30,436 nt of DNA from NCBI RefSeq assembly GCF_001949145.1, contig NW_019091535.1, forward strand, positions 126,001 to 156,436, in the 5' to 3' direction. This DNA comes from Acanthaster planci. Taxonomy: Eukaryota > Echinodermata > Asteroidea > Valvatida > Acanthasteridae. Both the position numbers and the translations under genes were made by a program. Position 1 is the stretch's first letter. The number at the start of each line of letters is the position of its first letter. This document shows, piece by piece, positions 13,801 through 23,057 of the stretch. Below the pieces are notes generated by a model that had not been told where the DNA came from, did no database searches, and saw only the letters and a list, made by a program, of their open reading frames with translations.

Positions 13801-16800
13801 TGACCACATCGCAGCAGCAGCGGTTGAAGCTGCCCGGCGGGAGATACTCGGTGTCCTGGCGACGCCGATAGGCAAAGATGGTCACCTCTGTAAGTAGAAT
13901 CTGCCATTGCGAAAGATAGAAGTTTGACTGGTAATATGGACTGAGGTTAGAACACCTGGACTACAATTCCAGTGTAGTGTGCCTTTCAGGGGTGAGATTA
14001 GAGGAAAATGAAATATCCATGAGATAAACCCCAGAGGCTTTGAGGATCCCGCGGCAGCACGGGGCCTGGTATACGTTCATGTTTGCTTCAGGCAATCCTT
14101 AAAAACCCATTTCTTGTGTTTTATATATCAACTATGTAAAAACACCATAATGGTAAACTCGGGATTTTGCACATATTAAAAGAGATTAATTGAAAAATCC
14201 TGAAATCAAGAAAATCCTGATGACAAAATCCTGAAATCAGGAGAAATCCTGACAAATCTCATCCCTGGCCTTTCTGTCCCAAACTGGAAGAGTTACATGT
14301 ACATTTCGGTTGACGTAGTGGTTCTTTCCTCACCTTTTGCCTCAGTGGGCCTGGTTCATTTCCCAGCTCTGTCCACATGTGGATTGGGTTTTGTATCAAC
14401 CTGACTCTGATTTTTATCAAGAACACAACTTCTTGGAGTTTTCCTTCCACCTACATGTACAAAACCCTGCACATCCTCTTGCTATCTCCTCTCTACAGGT
14501 TTCTTCTGGGGCACTTTTGGGGAATCTTTGGTTTCATCACCAGAAACACTCAATAATAATAATAATAATAATAATATTCCATGGGTTCTATTTCAGGGAT
14601 CAGTTAAAAGGTTCTCAGAGAAAATGCCTTGGATGTTGGATATGTACATGTATATGTACAATTCAGTTTCATTTGGGGGTCTGCTGCTTCATAGAAAAAT
14701 ATCCAGTGAACATGTAATGGTTAATGCCCTTTGCCGAATCCTTCCTAAAACCTTGCATATTATAAGGGTTTTAGAAATTAAAGATGAAGGCAGAATCCTT
14801 AATGCTAAAATCCTTGTCTTCCTGTCTTCTGATCTTTCATATCCCTCTGTCAACCTGTTCAATGTGCATAGCTACTCACGCCACAAATGCACAACTAAAT
14901 CTTTGACCTTCAATCACCAAGGGTGGACTTTGATACATGTCTTTTACTGGAACTGGGCACCCATTCCCCCCTCCCAGTTGGTTATCTGTCAAACCATGAC
15001 TGCAATGATCAGTGTTATGTTTGCATACATGTACATGTATTTGCATACAGGTACAGTTGAACCTCAAGAGGTCCTTAACAGTCCTGAGTCCTCCAATTGG
15101 AATATACAAGTACCTTTACAAACACCCTATTAAGAACTGTCAATACAAGATTCTGCTAATAACAAGGAAAGTGTCGGGCCCCAATGCTTCATTTTTCATT
15201 CCTGATAATATAAGGTTCCTGTTATAACAAGGTAATTTGCCAAGTCTCAAGGACCTCTTAGTAATGAGGTTCAACTGTACATGTACCGGTATACTTTTCC
15301 CACCCAAGCCCAATGAAATCTTAGGATGACATTGCAGTATATTTCTGTCCACTAGGTACATGTACAATGTATGATCTATTGTGTATGTAAGTGTTGGACT
15401 GACTTTAGAAATAAGGGAGCCTCCCAATAAATGAAGTAAAATCTTTTTTGGCTAATATACAACTGCACAAACCACCACAAAGTTTAACTTTAAGCAACCA
15501 GCAAAACTTCCATCAACCCTCAGAAGTACAGCTGATGCACAAAACACAGCGTTGTGAAGGTCTGAACAGCTGTGCGTGTACATGTACTGTACACTGAGTC
15601 ATGGAGCTGGACTGAGAGTGCACTGCTCCATAGGCAGGTGTATTCTTACAAATGCATAATATACATGTACATGTATACTGTACATGTGCATGACTCATTT
15701 TGTGGAGTACTCAGAATTTACAGGTACAATGTTAATGAATGCCCAAGATCGCTTTCAAAAAAAGAAAAGGTGTTGAGAAAGAGAAATTGTAAACTCATTA
15801 GTACCATTCATAATGCACTCAATAAGAAACTCTTGTAAACGTCGAGTAACCGGTTCTTTTCAGAACCACACACACTCAAAAGAGATATTTTCCACATGGT
15901 GTATCCGCGAACCCTCTGCCTTATCTTATTCCACCATGCCAACCTTCGAGAACTACGAACAATTTTGGTCGTCCTCTCTGTTAAAGAAAGGGGATTGCCT
16001 GTGTGTCTGACAGTTCAACCTTGACCCTTTCCGTCCACCATCTTCCTTATATAAATCCTACCCCCCCTTACCTCTCAAAGTAAACGCTGGTTTTGCAACC
16101 TGCTTCTTGAATGGAATGAACTAAAATGAATGAAACCAAAAACTACACAGGCTTGACATGGCTAAAACAAAAAAGTAATGACTGTCATGAAACCAACAAA
16201 TGAAGTGAGAGACATTTTCTTGAGATCAGATAGGGAAAGAGTCCAAAGTATAATAGCATAGGGCAACACTAGACTGTACAGCAGGTGGAATGGAAGACTT
16301 GTAAATTTTCCCATCATGCATGTATCCAATTTGCCAACATTCAATAATCTGACGAATGTAATTTTTTGAACACCCTGGTGATTCAGCTCTCAGCTGTCAT
16401 TTGCAACTGTCGACAAAATGGCAAGCTCCCATCCCGACAATTTGGCTAGGAGACACAAAACTGCACCGTGAAAAAATACTTGGCTCACACGTGTACGTGT
16501 GAGCCAAGCCTGGGGTTATAAATTTCAAATTTGCCAGCTTGGAACCTCTTTTTGTCCAAGCCATGGCTCCTACCGGTAACTTTACTATTCTTAGAAGAAG
16601 CTGTTGCTAACACTTGGCAGTCAAGTCAGAGTTTGCAAGCGGTATCCCAGATTAGCCACAGGCAGTTTCCTGTAATGCTGTCTGACCTTACACATACATG
16701 TACATGTAGGTACCAATTAACCCATGCCCATTGTTCAAGCTACACTCCTCTATACTGCTCACTTCCTCGAACTTGACTCCTCAACGTTCAACAAGAGCCT

Positions 16801-19800
16801 CTTCTGAGAACAATACAATCAGGGCCCATGGCTAGGAAACAAAGGTGGAGAAACAACAAACCCACATCCCTCTTGCATTGTACAGCAAATCCTGGTATTC
16901 CACATACCAGAATAAGGGGAAGTCCCACTCCCACCGAATACAACAGTGCTGACGACACCGTAGAATCTTTGTAGGGATACGACAGGCTCTCGTCACCGCA
17001 GAAGAAGCCTCGCTGGTAAATGGGCAATTTTAGCCCCGGAATACGGAACAATATTGCCGGTACTGCAACTGTTCAGAAGGACAAACAAACAACTTGTGTG
17101 AGGACAACAGGAATACCTTCCCAGAGGACTCAAACTGAACAAAATGCATATGTATACATGTGGATAAAACATGTTCAATGAAAATGGTAATACAGTGTAC
17201 TGTGGCTAATGGAAAAGTCCTTCTCCCTCAAAAAATTGACCTCAAACTTTGCAGGTGAAATGTGCAAGACCTTGTTTTTGACTGTTTTTTTGCACTGCGT
17301 GTCTCTCAAGGTCTTCGTCTCAGTACAGTAGGCTGTACTGGTATTTCTACAGAAATAACTGAGACATAAGTTGTACTGTTGTTAGTTATTTCCTTGCTTT
17401 GGCAACAAACAATAAAATCTCAGCTGGAGGCTGTGGCAACACCCAATTAATGTCTGTAAAAGTAGCCAAGTTCTTAATTTGGCCACTTAAACAGATCCCT
17501 CTCATAGAACACCATATTAGTAGGAAAGTTGGAACTACATTTCTAGGGCCATTAGCTATGTGGGCACGCAGCGCGTACATGTACATGTAAAATTTCTATT
17601 GAGTGTCGAAGTGTGACGTCATTTAGAACCAGTAGATGCTATAAAAACGAATGGAGTACGCGGACGCGTTGGTTCACGCTCGGGTACTCTCGCTAATGGT
17701 TTTTACACACAGAAGTGTGTGTGTGACACGTTCACTTTGGCACTCTATACAGGTCATACAGGTGTGCAGTGGAGGTCCAAGTCAGACCCCACTTATATGT
17801 ACATACATGTACATGTACACTTAACAGCATGAACAGCAACATTTAATACTCACATGTAAAATCTGAATATGCAATACTAGTACATGTACAATATAGACTC
17901 ATAAAGGGAATAGTTTCCTATCATGTACATGTAGGATAACACTTGATGCCTCTGTGCAAAAACCTATGAAGATGTCTAAAAAACTGTTTCCTAAGTAAAT
18001 GCTTGGGAATTTTCCTAGCTAAATATTAATTTTTAAGACATGTGATCACTGTTTGATGGCTGTTATAACATTTTAAGAGAAAATTAGAGTTGTCTGCATG
18101 ATGGAACTCTTTCCCATGCGCAAACTAGGCCCCTAATCCAATAGAGGCGTACCTCACAACTTGAAGACCGTCCCTTCATTTGGGGACAAAATCAGTCCCC
18201 AGAAAGAAAGAATGCTCCTCCACATGTATACATGTATGTAGGGACCAAAATGGGCTACTGTGCACGCGTTGTGCGCATGGATCGTTTTTGTGCACAAAAC
18301 GTGGTCGCGTTACTCCCCGTATAGACACGATGCAATAAGATTGATTTCTAGCCGCAGGGACCACACTATTTTCATTGTTTGTGGAAAGGGTTTGAGTTGC
18401 CTGAACTCTTCATTGAAAGTTCTGCGAAAAAGCGTGAAGTTTTCTGGGAGTTTTGATCCGCTAAAAACGGGCATTATTTCAAGTGGCATTTTAGGGGCTT
18501 TCCGGTACATCTAAAAAGAAACTAGCAATCATTTTTGAAAAATGTGGGTCAGAAACACCTCAGAAAGATTGAGGTTTAGATCGTGTGAGCGCATTTGACC
18601 GCCGAGCGATAAAGTGCACTATGATTTTCCGAACGGCCACCACTGGGCCTGAGTGTGGGGCGGCCCTCAACATGGCAGTCGCGGGGGGTAGCCTCACATG
18701 TGCCTCCGTACATGGGCAGATACAGACTACCTTGGGTGATTTTGTCTATGGTGTCATGGCTTTATGGTCATCTCTAAGTGCTGTGTTTTACAGGGTTTTT
18801 TTTTCAAGAGAAATGTTAAAGTACTGTTATATTTGCTGACTTTATTCCTCTTAATTCTGACTAAAAAAAATGTACATTCAAACACAAAGTGTGGTCGGGG
18901 GGATTCTTTTGGGCAACTGTTCAGCTACATGTACATGTACATGTACTTGTGAACCCCATACTTTATAAATTGATTTTGTAGGGACTGAGGTTGATTTCAT
19001 TCATGTAAGCCCAACCTTCTATTTTGTTTCTTTTATATTAAAATTTGAGAAATTATACACTTTATATTCATGTTGACAACAATATACATGGGGGTGAACC
19101 AGTAGTTTCACATTAATTGGGGGGGTGGGTGGTGGCGGAGCTTGTGCACTTATGGTACCTGTGCAGAACGTTTTGCAGAAGTTTTCTTGAGCTTGAAATT
19201 GTTGATTTTTTTTTATTACTTTGTTCATAATTGTGTGTTGACTGTGGCAATAGCTAATTTAGAATACCCTTTCCCCTCATTTCCTCAGTGTAAAACTGGT
19301 TCAATCACTTTCTGACTTTCCAAAACTTCATATTATGCACAAAGTTTCCATTTAGCAAAGAGACACATGTACCAGTATTACGCACAATCTAGCATTGAAG
19401 AATCTAACTATCGCTAAATATTCTGCTCCAATGTTGACTTCATTTTGCTTTAGTTATCAGACCAAATTACAATGACTTTATGGAGGCATCATTTTTCTAA
19501 GGAGGCAACCACACTTTGTCACAAGAAATGAAAAAAAGAAGCTCTGCAGCACCTGCCAATCAAGAAATATGTTGCTTTGAATTTGTTTACTTGGTTGTTT
19601 ACAGTGTGAAAGTTTTTATAAACAAAATAAATTGAATATAACTTCTCACTAGAACATGGCATTCGGATACTTTTTGCACAAAACAAAACAAATATGTATA
19701 TTTCTTGTCATGTACAATACATGTTATAAATTTAAATGATTTTTTTATTATTTACATGTATAATCAAACTGAAGATTATAGGAGTTGCCATGGCAACAGT

Positions 19801-20778
19801 AACAAAAAACAAATGAGCCAACTTCGTCATAATTATTACAACTCTGAATGTCTTCTCTTGGATGTCCTATCAAAGAAAGAAGACAGGAAATGCAGTACAA
19901 AGTTGAAGAGTTATTAGCAATTTAAAACGTTTACACGTTTGTTTGCACGTAGCAACGATCAACCTCTATGGTGCCACGACTAACCAAAAGTTATCATTAA
20001 GAAACTGAACCGAAGAAGGGCTTTTAAAAAAAATACAAATTAGTGTATCTCCACAACCCCTCGACCAATTTTGTTCATTTTGGTGCCAAATCGACACAGA
20101 GTTACATGACTGGTAAGTCTGACTCACTCACAATATAATGAAAATATCTACATGTACTTTGAAAATTTCCATTATATGGGGACAATATTTTTTCAAGTGA
20201 GCATGCCAAAGGGATCCTGCCATTGCTCTGGAGATCCTGTTAATGCCTTAATTGGATCATATTCTACCTCCATGATTGGATTCAGCAGAGGAACACACCC
20301 AAGGCTGCCGTAAAGAAAAAATTCTACCGTTTACGTCTGGGATTACAAGCCGGAGTCTGCAATGGCACATAAAGGGTGGGGAAAAGGCTGCATCAAAACA
20401 ATTTTTTTTTAATTAATTCTTTATGAATATGACAAGTGACACGGCACAAAGTTCATAAAAACAACTTAAATGACTAAATATGAATTGAAAGTTTCGGAGA
20501 AAAATAAAAAATGGCATATGAATATTGTTTACTTAAGCTCACTTGGGAAACGCTGTCTCCCCTTTTAAGGAGACATTCTGTCTTCCAAGACTTCTCCAAA
20601 TACAGGGACAGTCCCCGAATTTTGATGTGCGCCTAACGCTCATGAAGTTGGGCATAGGGGCCTAAATCATGTGAACAAAGTTTTGACGAACAACTGAATA
20701 AAAAAGTGTTTTACCGAGCACCAATGCCAGGGCATCCAGGAGAATAAATCCACATTTTGCAGCTCCGCTCCCTGCCAT
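10623..20778 (-). CDS. Phospholipid phosphatase (LPP/PAP2 family), spliced gene, overview
   Basis: This is an integral membrane lipid phosphatase that dephosphorylates phosphatidate, lysophosphatidate and related lipid phosphates on the luminal or extracellular face. Exons 1-5 join in consistent phase to give about 260 residues collinear with vertebrate PLPP1-3 (284-311 residues from memory). All three PAP2 motifs are present: KNVIGRLRP (C1, residues about 133-141), FPSGH (C2, about 185-189) and SRISDYKHHWSD (C3, about 234-245). Hydrophobic segments fit the family's six-helix topology. An NCT sequon at about residue 155 sits in the loop that is N-glycosylated in vertebrate LPPs. Exons 4 and 5 (58 and 177 nt) match, as I recall, the vertebrate exon lengths. 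The C terminus is tentative. I cannot say which vertebrate paralogue it matches, so no symbol is given. Confidence 0.93.
10984..11011 (-). CDS. PLPP candidate exon 6 (28-nt micro-exon)
   Basis: This 28-nt segment follows CTATACCCGCAG and is followed by GTGAGT, so both splice sites look good. In phase after exon 5 it reads YFGVNPQKK plus one base, which would finish the last helix and begin a basic cytosolic tail. There is no homology to confirm it, because LPP C-terminal tails are not conserved. Reading through exon 5 to a stop is the alternative. Confidence 0.42.
11012..11546 (-). other. PLPP intron 5 (if exon 6 is used)
   Basis: No gene is visible. It contains a T-run at 11096-11109 and two nearby CCCAAAATGGGG units (11261-11290). 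The first 60 bases are open in phase with exon 5, giving a possible read-through C terminus. Confidence 0.5.
11547..11723 (-). CDS. PLPP exon 5 (PAP2 motif C3)
   Basis: This exon is 177 nt (59 codons, phase 0 at both ends), with an acceptor after CCTCACAG and a GTAAGA donor. It reads LYLQSRWKWG, a helix, then the C3 motif SRISDYKHHWSD (SR-x5-H-x3-D) with the nucleophilic histidine, and a final helix ending in AVLV. If the donor is not used, the frame runs 20 more codons into the intron and stops at 11487, which would give a natural short C terminus. Confidence 0.94.
11724..12775 (-). other. PLPP intron 4
   Basis: This lies between the exon 4 donor and the exon 5 acceptor. Open frames on both strands have no recognisable domain. 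Poly-C (12606-12615) and poly-A (12674-12684) runs are present; nothing else is identified. Confidence 0.8.
12776..12833 (-). CDS. PLPP exon 4 (PAP2 motif C2)
   Basis: This 58-nt exon lies between an acceptor after CCACCCTCGGCAG and a GTGAGT donor. It completes a split codon and reads RSFPSGHAATSVYCMLYLT. SGH carries the histidine that donates a proton in the PAP2 mechanism. The PSGH form is the general superfamily motif, while many vertebrate LPPs have YSGH or FSGH there. The 58-nt length equals the corresponding vertebrate PLPP exon as I remember it. Confidence 0.93.
12834..13565 (-). other. PLPP intron 3
   Basis: This lies between the exon 3 donor GTGAGT and the exon 4 acceptor. It is AT-rich with no convincing coding region, and no repeat family is recognised. 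Confidence 0.8.
13566..13885 (-). CDS. PLPP exon 3 (PAP2 motif C1)
   Basis: This exon has 106 codons plus two bases and a GTGAGT donor. It encodes a polar cytosolic stretch, a transmembrane helix rich in Phe, the phosphatase signature KNVIGRLRPHF (K-x6-RP) and a luminal loop with the sequon NCT and conserved cysteines. Two acceptors are two bases apart: CTTACAG and CTTACAGAG. Only the second, starting the exon at GTG (13885), keeps the frame open after exon 2; the first would read TGA immediately. Confidence 0.92.
14194..14257. repeat. Degenerate short tandem array of AAATCCTGA
   Basis: The unit AAATCCTGA(AATCA) occurs about four or five times in 64 bases with irregular spacing. It is a simple-sequence-like array in an intron with no further sign of function. 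Confidence 0.6.
14552..14576 (+). repeat. AAT trinucleotide microsatellite
   Basis: About eight uninterrupted AAT units lie within PLPP intron 2. Read on the plus strand they encode a run of Asn or Ile in chance frames. Confidence 0.9.
15054..15277 (-). mobile_element. TIR element (pogo/Tigger-like MITE), copy 2
   Basis: It begins CAGTTGAACCTC and ends with the reverse complement GAGGTTCAACTG, flanked on both sides by TA, consistent with a TA target duplication. The inverted arms continue through AAGAGGTCCTT on each side, with a 9-base difference between them. The 224-bp interior is non-coding. The minus strand aligns with the element at 2588-2758. TA duplication plus a CAGTTGAACC-type end fits the pogo/Tigger branch of Tc1/mariner; the family call is by general resemblance. 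Confidence 0.75.
16479..16508. repeat. Perfect palindrome, 14-bp arms with 2-nt spacer
   Basis: CTTGGCTCACACGT, then GT, then its exact reverse complement ACGTGTGAGCCAAG. It lies in PLPP intron 2. No transposon body surrounds it. It contains two CACGT/ACGTG half-sites of E-box type. Confidence 0.9.
16908..17068 (-). CDS. PLPP exon 2 (first luminal loop, second helix)
   Basis: An acceptor after CTGAACAG and a GTATGT donor bound 161 nt: two bases, then 53 codons, ending in phase 0. It contains YQRGFFCGDESLSYPYKDST, the strongly conserved luminal loop of LPPs (vertebrate form QRGFFC...YPY..ST), then the start of the next helix with VGVGLP. The downstream boundary must be phase 0, which decides between two possible acceptors for exon 3. 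Confidence 0.92.
17069..20714 (-). other. PLPP intron 1, with TACATG islands
   Basis: This first intron is 3.6 kb. It contains palindromic islands at 17795-17820 and 18926-18946, and a slightly more GC-rich, CpG-containing patch at 18240-18720 with frames on both strands but no recognisable domain. That patch could be an old repeat or a regulatory island; nothing in the sequence decides this. Confidence 0.75.
18926..18946. repeat. (TACATG)n palindromic island
   Basis: Three and a half TACATG units form a self-complementary tract. Similar tracts occur at 9384-9410, 15661-15692, 17795-17820 and 27252-27271. The motif is dispersed through the whole window except the virus-like block. Confidence 0.85.
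20715..20778 (-). CDS. PLPP exon 1 (start codon exon)
   Basis: ATG at 20778-20776 has a good context (A at -3, G at +4). It encodes 21 codons beginning MAGSGAAKCGFILLDALAL plus one base of a split codon, followed by a GTAAAA donor. The split codon completes with exon 2 to Val and continues the first transmembrane helix, as in vertebrate LPPs. The exon is too short to be noticed as an open frame and was found by working back from exon 2. In the 5' flank the minus strand has TGACTCAT (an AP-1-like site, near 20861) and AGGAAGTG (an ETS-like site); neither is demonstrated. Confidence 0.85.
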
Positions 20779-21804
20779 GTTGATTTCAGAGAGTTCGTCA
20801 AACGAATGGGAAGATTTAGGCGACACTTTTAGAGACTATACAGGATATAATGCACGATGATGAGTCACTTCATTTCAGCAAAGAAGCGTACGTACGTACG
20901 GATCCGGTGGTGCTGTGCATGCTACGCGCACTTCCTCCAAACATGAGAAGAAAAAAAATCCCTATTAACGAACCTGGCTTGTTATCAACTCTAGGGGGCG
21001 GTATGAATGTCTGTAGGCTAGGTAGGGTGGAGTCATTACATGAGCATAAAATGTTATGTCTATGGGCTGGACCAAGCAGAGAACTAGCAGCGCAGTCTCC
21101 CCTCCCATGCACGTTTCCAGGATTTTTTGCATGTAATGGGCATTTCATATTCACTGGCAGATTGAGTATAAAATAAAGAGTATTTTTGAAATAAGTGTGT
21201 TCTTCTAGGCTGGTTTCATTCCAAAGGCCAATAATTATTCAGAATACATGAATAATATTGTTTCAGCTTGGCCTTGGCTTATACTCTTAGAATTGTGAGG
21301 CACACTGAGTGTACTTCACAATCGCGAATAGGGAAAAGAGACATCATGTTTGTTTAATGTTCGTATGTTCACTAAAAATTGTTCTGAATAAAATAACTAC
21401 TTCATTAATATTAACTTAGTTGTCCTTGCCAGCTTTTAAGGTTATTTATTGTTCATATGTCTACAAAAATTGTTGCAAGAAATGACGCAACAAGCGGATT
21501 GTGCGTAAATTTAAATCTCCAGGGCTTCGCACTGCCTGAATTATGTACGCCTGTCTAAACCCAAATCCTTTATGGTTCGACCCAAGTCTGGAATTGTATT
21601 TGGTTTTGTGATACTATTATACGCCTATCTGATATGTCAGAAAAAAAAATCAACATGAGAAAGAAAAATCCCTCTCTATATACCTCCCGATTGTTGTTAA
21701 TTTTACCCGAGTAAATTGACCATTTCAAAACCCGTGATTAAAGAAGGCACCCACGTGAGTCAATGGAGTTCGGCCATTTTTTACCACCACAACGGCCAAA
21801 ATAA
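20779..21804. promoter_or_regulatory. PLPP upstream region and left flank of the virus-like block
   Basis: The first 150-200 bases upstream of the PLPP start (minus strand) presumably hold its 5' UTR and promoter. A (GTAC)n tract lies at 20888-20899 and a TGAGTCA site at 20861. From 21180 to about 21700 I see only AT-rich DNA. The boundary of the virus-like block is not marked by a visible inverted repeat; coding-like sequence begins at about 21805. Confidence 0.4.
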
Positions 21805-22384
21805 ACACCTGTTGATTATGACGATATAGAACCCTGTTATGGCATAAACCCGCTTTACAAATACGGCACTCGAGATGAAACGCCCGAAAACATGAAAGGC
21901 CGACAAATTTGCTATCAAATACAACAACCTACGACAAATCTACGCGATCACATAAATTTGGCCGTTTACAGATTCATCGAATCTCAAGAGTCGAATCTCC
22001 CGTCTAACACCGTAAACGCTTACAAAGCCAGTCGCGATATCGATGAATTGAACTGCTCGAATATGTAGTTAAACCACCTTATACGGCTAAAAACCAAATG
22101 TACGTTAAAACAGATCCCTATGCCTCCCTATTTGATCTCCGAAAAGACCCATGGACTCGTCAAATATCGATAAATTTATCAATAAGAGATGCGACGCGCA
22201 ATCATTTATTTGTCCAAAAGACGTATGCTACGGTATCAACAGCTCACTGTCTTGCGGCGATAGCGTTCGGTATAGAGTGACAGCGGCAATTTTGAAAATT
22301 AGAAACGACGGACTAATTTCAAATAAATCGGCATTGCAAGCATTTAGCATATCTGAATCTCCCGCGAAATTAAAAGTCGATTAA
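21805..22384 (+). pseudogene. Virus-like block gene 1, frameshifted, unknown function
   Basis: I do not recognise this protein. Coding-like sequence runs in three successive frames. Frame 1 (21805-22068) opens after a stop and includes YKYGTRDETPENMKGRQICY and RDHINLAVYRFIESQES. The next frame covers about 22065-22160 and includes KTDPYASLFDLRKDPW. A third frame covers about 22151-22384 and ends SISESPAKLKVD. The second frame also stays open to 22280, so the second switch point is uncertain. Two indels in one gene of about 190 codons is the simplest reading; overlapping small genes is the alternative. No start codon is preserved in the first frame. It leads the plus-strand run and is followed by a strong hairpin. 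Confidence 0.5.
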
Positions 22385-22463
22385 CTTAGACAAATCAATT
22401 GAACCTCGGTTTAGTACATCTGAATTTGAATTTCTCACGTAATTAGAAGTCGATTGAACCTCG
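22348..22463 (+). repeat. Imperfect direct duplication at the gene 1 terminus
   Basis: The end of gene 1 and the following spacer repeat: both copies contain a TCTGAAT motif, an AATTA(A/G)AAGTCGATT motif, and then TTGAACCTCGGTT. Copy 1 has an extra 16-18 bases between the last two. The second copy leads directly into the hairpin at 22457-22488. Confidence 0.6.
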
Positions 22464-22488
22464 GTTATTCTTCGGAATAACTGGGGTT
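22457..22488 (+). terminator. Strong stem-loop with a C(UUCG)G tetraloop
   Basis: AACCTCGGTTATTC, loop TTCG, then GAATAACTGGGGTT gives a 14-pair stem (12 Watson-Crick, two G-U) closed by C-G around UUCG, an exceptionally stable RNA loop. It is followed by GTTTTTA. The two wobble pairs make the helix better as RNA than as DNA. It lies between gene 1 and gene 2, so a transcript 3'-end or processing role is plausible but inferred. Confidence 0.6.
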
Positions 22489-22522
22489 GTTTTTACGTCA
22501 CTCGTTCCTTAAATAAATAAAC

Positions 22523-22532
22523 TTTAAATAAA
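22523..22532 (+). promoter_or_regulatory. TATA-like box before gene 2
   Basis: CTTTAAATAAA abuts the ATG at 22533. It is a weaker member of the TATA-like boxes that precede starts in this block, lacking the ACG prefix seen at the other three. Confidence 0.4.
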
Positions 22533-22769
22533 ATGATACACGCAGAAATTTGTTACGTAATCGGTATAAAAGACGACCCACGACCACCACCGTCGTCACC
22601 ACCTAAAGACACCTGCCAACACAAAATATTTGAAATGGACGACAGTTATGTTTGCCGAATTCGCGGACGATTTATTGCTTGGGTTCCTTCACACACCCCT
22701 GAAGAGATGGGAGATAGATACCACCATCATCACGTTTGGGAAAAACCACCACCACGAAAATCAGAGTAG
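22533..22769 (+). CDS. Virus-like block gene 2, small intact frame, unknown function
   Basis: This is a 78-codon frame from a true ATG just after an AT-rich box. The product has a proline-rich segment (DPRPPPSSPP at about residues 15-24), a central stretch rich in charged and aromatic residues (SYVCRIRGRFIAW) and a His cluster (YHHHHVW). No family is recognised and no membrane segment is visible. It is one of the few frames in this block without an internal break, although it may be short because of the TAG at 22767: the same frame continues open as gene 3 immediately afterwards. Confidence 0.55.
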   Translation: MIHAEICYVIGIKDDPRPPPSSPPKDTCQHKIFEMDDSYVCRIRGRFIAWVPSHTPEEMGDRYHHHHVWEKPPPRKSE

Positions 22770-22772
22770 ACT

Positions 22773-22958
22773 TTGAGAGAACTTAACATTGAATTGTCCA
22801 GTGAACAATCGGCACGCATAGACTACGTGTTAAATCGAGTTTTAGATGGCAAGAGATCTAGAGCTAGGTCGTTGATGGGCTTTAATCGCGTTATGTTATC
22901 AAGAGGCAACCGGGGAAGACGATTTAAAAGTAACAGATCTGTTTCGAGTTTCGGATAA
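22773..22958 (+). CDS. Virus-like block gene 3, small basic protein, start unclear
   Basis: The frame follows the TAG of gene 2 in the same frame, with no ATG at its head (first codon TTG). After an acidic start it becomes very basic: DGKRSRARSLMGFN, then RGNRGRRFKSNRS. Such Arg/Ser-rich short proteins are typical of DNA-binding core proteins, but function is not shown. It ends in a TAA at 22956; the same frame reopens and continues basic up to the box at 23044. It could be an independent gene whose ATG decayed, or the second half of gene 2. Confidence 0.4.
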   Translation: MRELNIELSSEQSARIDYVLNRVLDGKRSRARSLMGFNRVMLSRGNRGRRFKSNRSVSSFG

Positions 22959-23043
22959 GTATTGGACAAACGCCCTCGACAAATTAAACCTCGCCAAACA
23001 AGATTTCTAAAAACCTATAGATTGCTAAACAAGATTTTTCAAA

Positions 23044-23057
23044 ACGTATATAATAAA
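23044..23057 (+). promoter_or_regulatory. TATA-like box before gene 4
   Basis: ACGTATATAATAAA directly abuts the ATG at 23058. The core ACGTATA(T/A)AATAA is shared with the boxes at 24982 and 25595, each 10-14 bases before a start codon. This suggests a common late-type promoter of the element. Confidence 0.6.

Larger units (their letters stand above)
13886..16907 (-). other. PLPP intron 2, with repeats
   Basis: This 3-kb intron carries the AAT microsatellite at 14552-14576, an array of AAATCCTGA units at 14194-14257, the TIR element at 15054-15277, a TACATG island at 15661-15692 and the perfect palindrome at 16479-16508. The longest frame (201 codons, plus strand, 14528-15133) spans the microsatellite and part of the transposon, so it is not credible as a gene. 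Confidence 0.8.

Noticed and set aside
13583-13897. 104-codon plus-strand frame rich in Ala, Glu and Val
   Set aside because: It is the antisense shadow of PLPP exon 3.
14528-15133. 201-codon plus-strand frame, the second longest single-strand frame in the non-coding part
   Set aside because: It begins in an AAT microsatellite and ends inside a TIR element, so it is not a gene.
14552-15277. CRISPR-like array
   Set aside because: Repeats here are a microsatellite, degenerate 9-mers and a TIR element; there are no regularly spaced identical repeats with unique spacers anywhere in the window.
18240-18720. Possible exon or CpG-island promoter in PLPP intron 1
   Set aside because: It is slightly GC-richer with frames on both strands, but has no domain, no conserved splice phase and no core promoter that I can defend.
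22098-22280. A separate 60-codon gene starting at the ATG at 22098
   Set aside because: Coding-like sequence precedes its ATG in the same frame and continues after it in another; a broken longer gene explains this better, though not with certainty.
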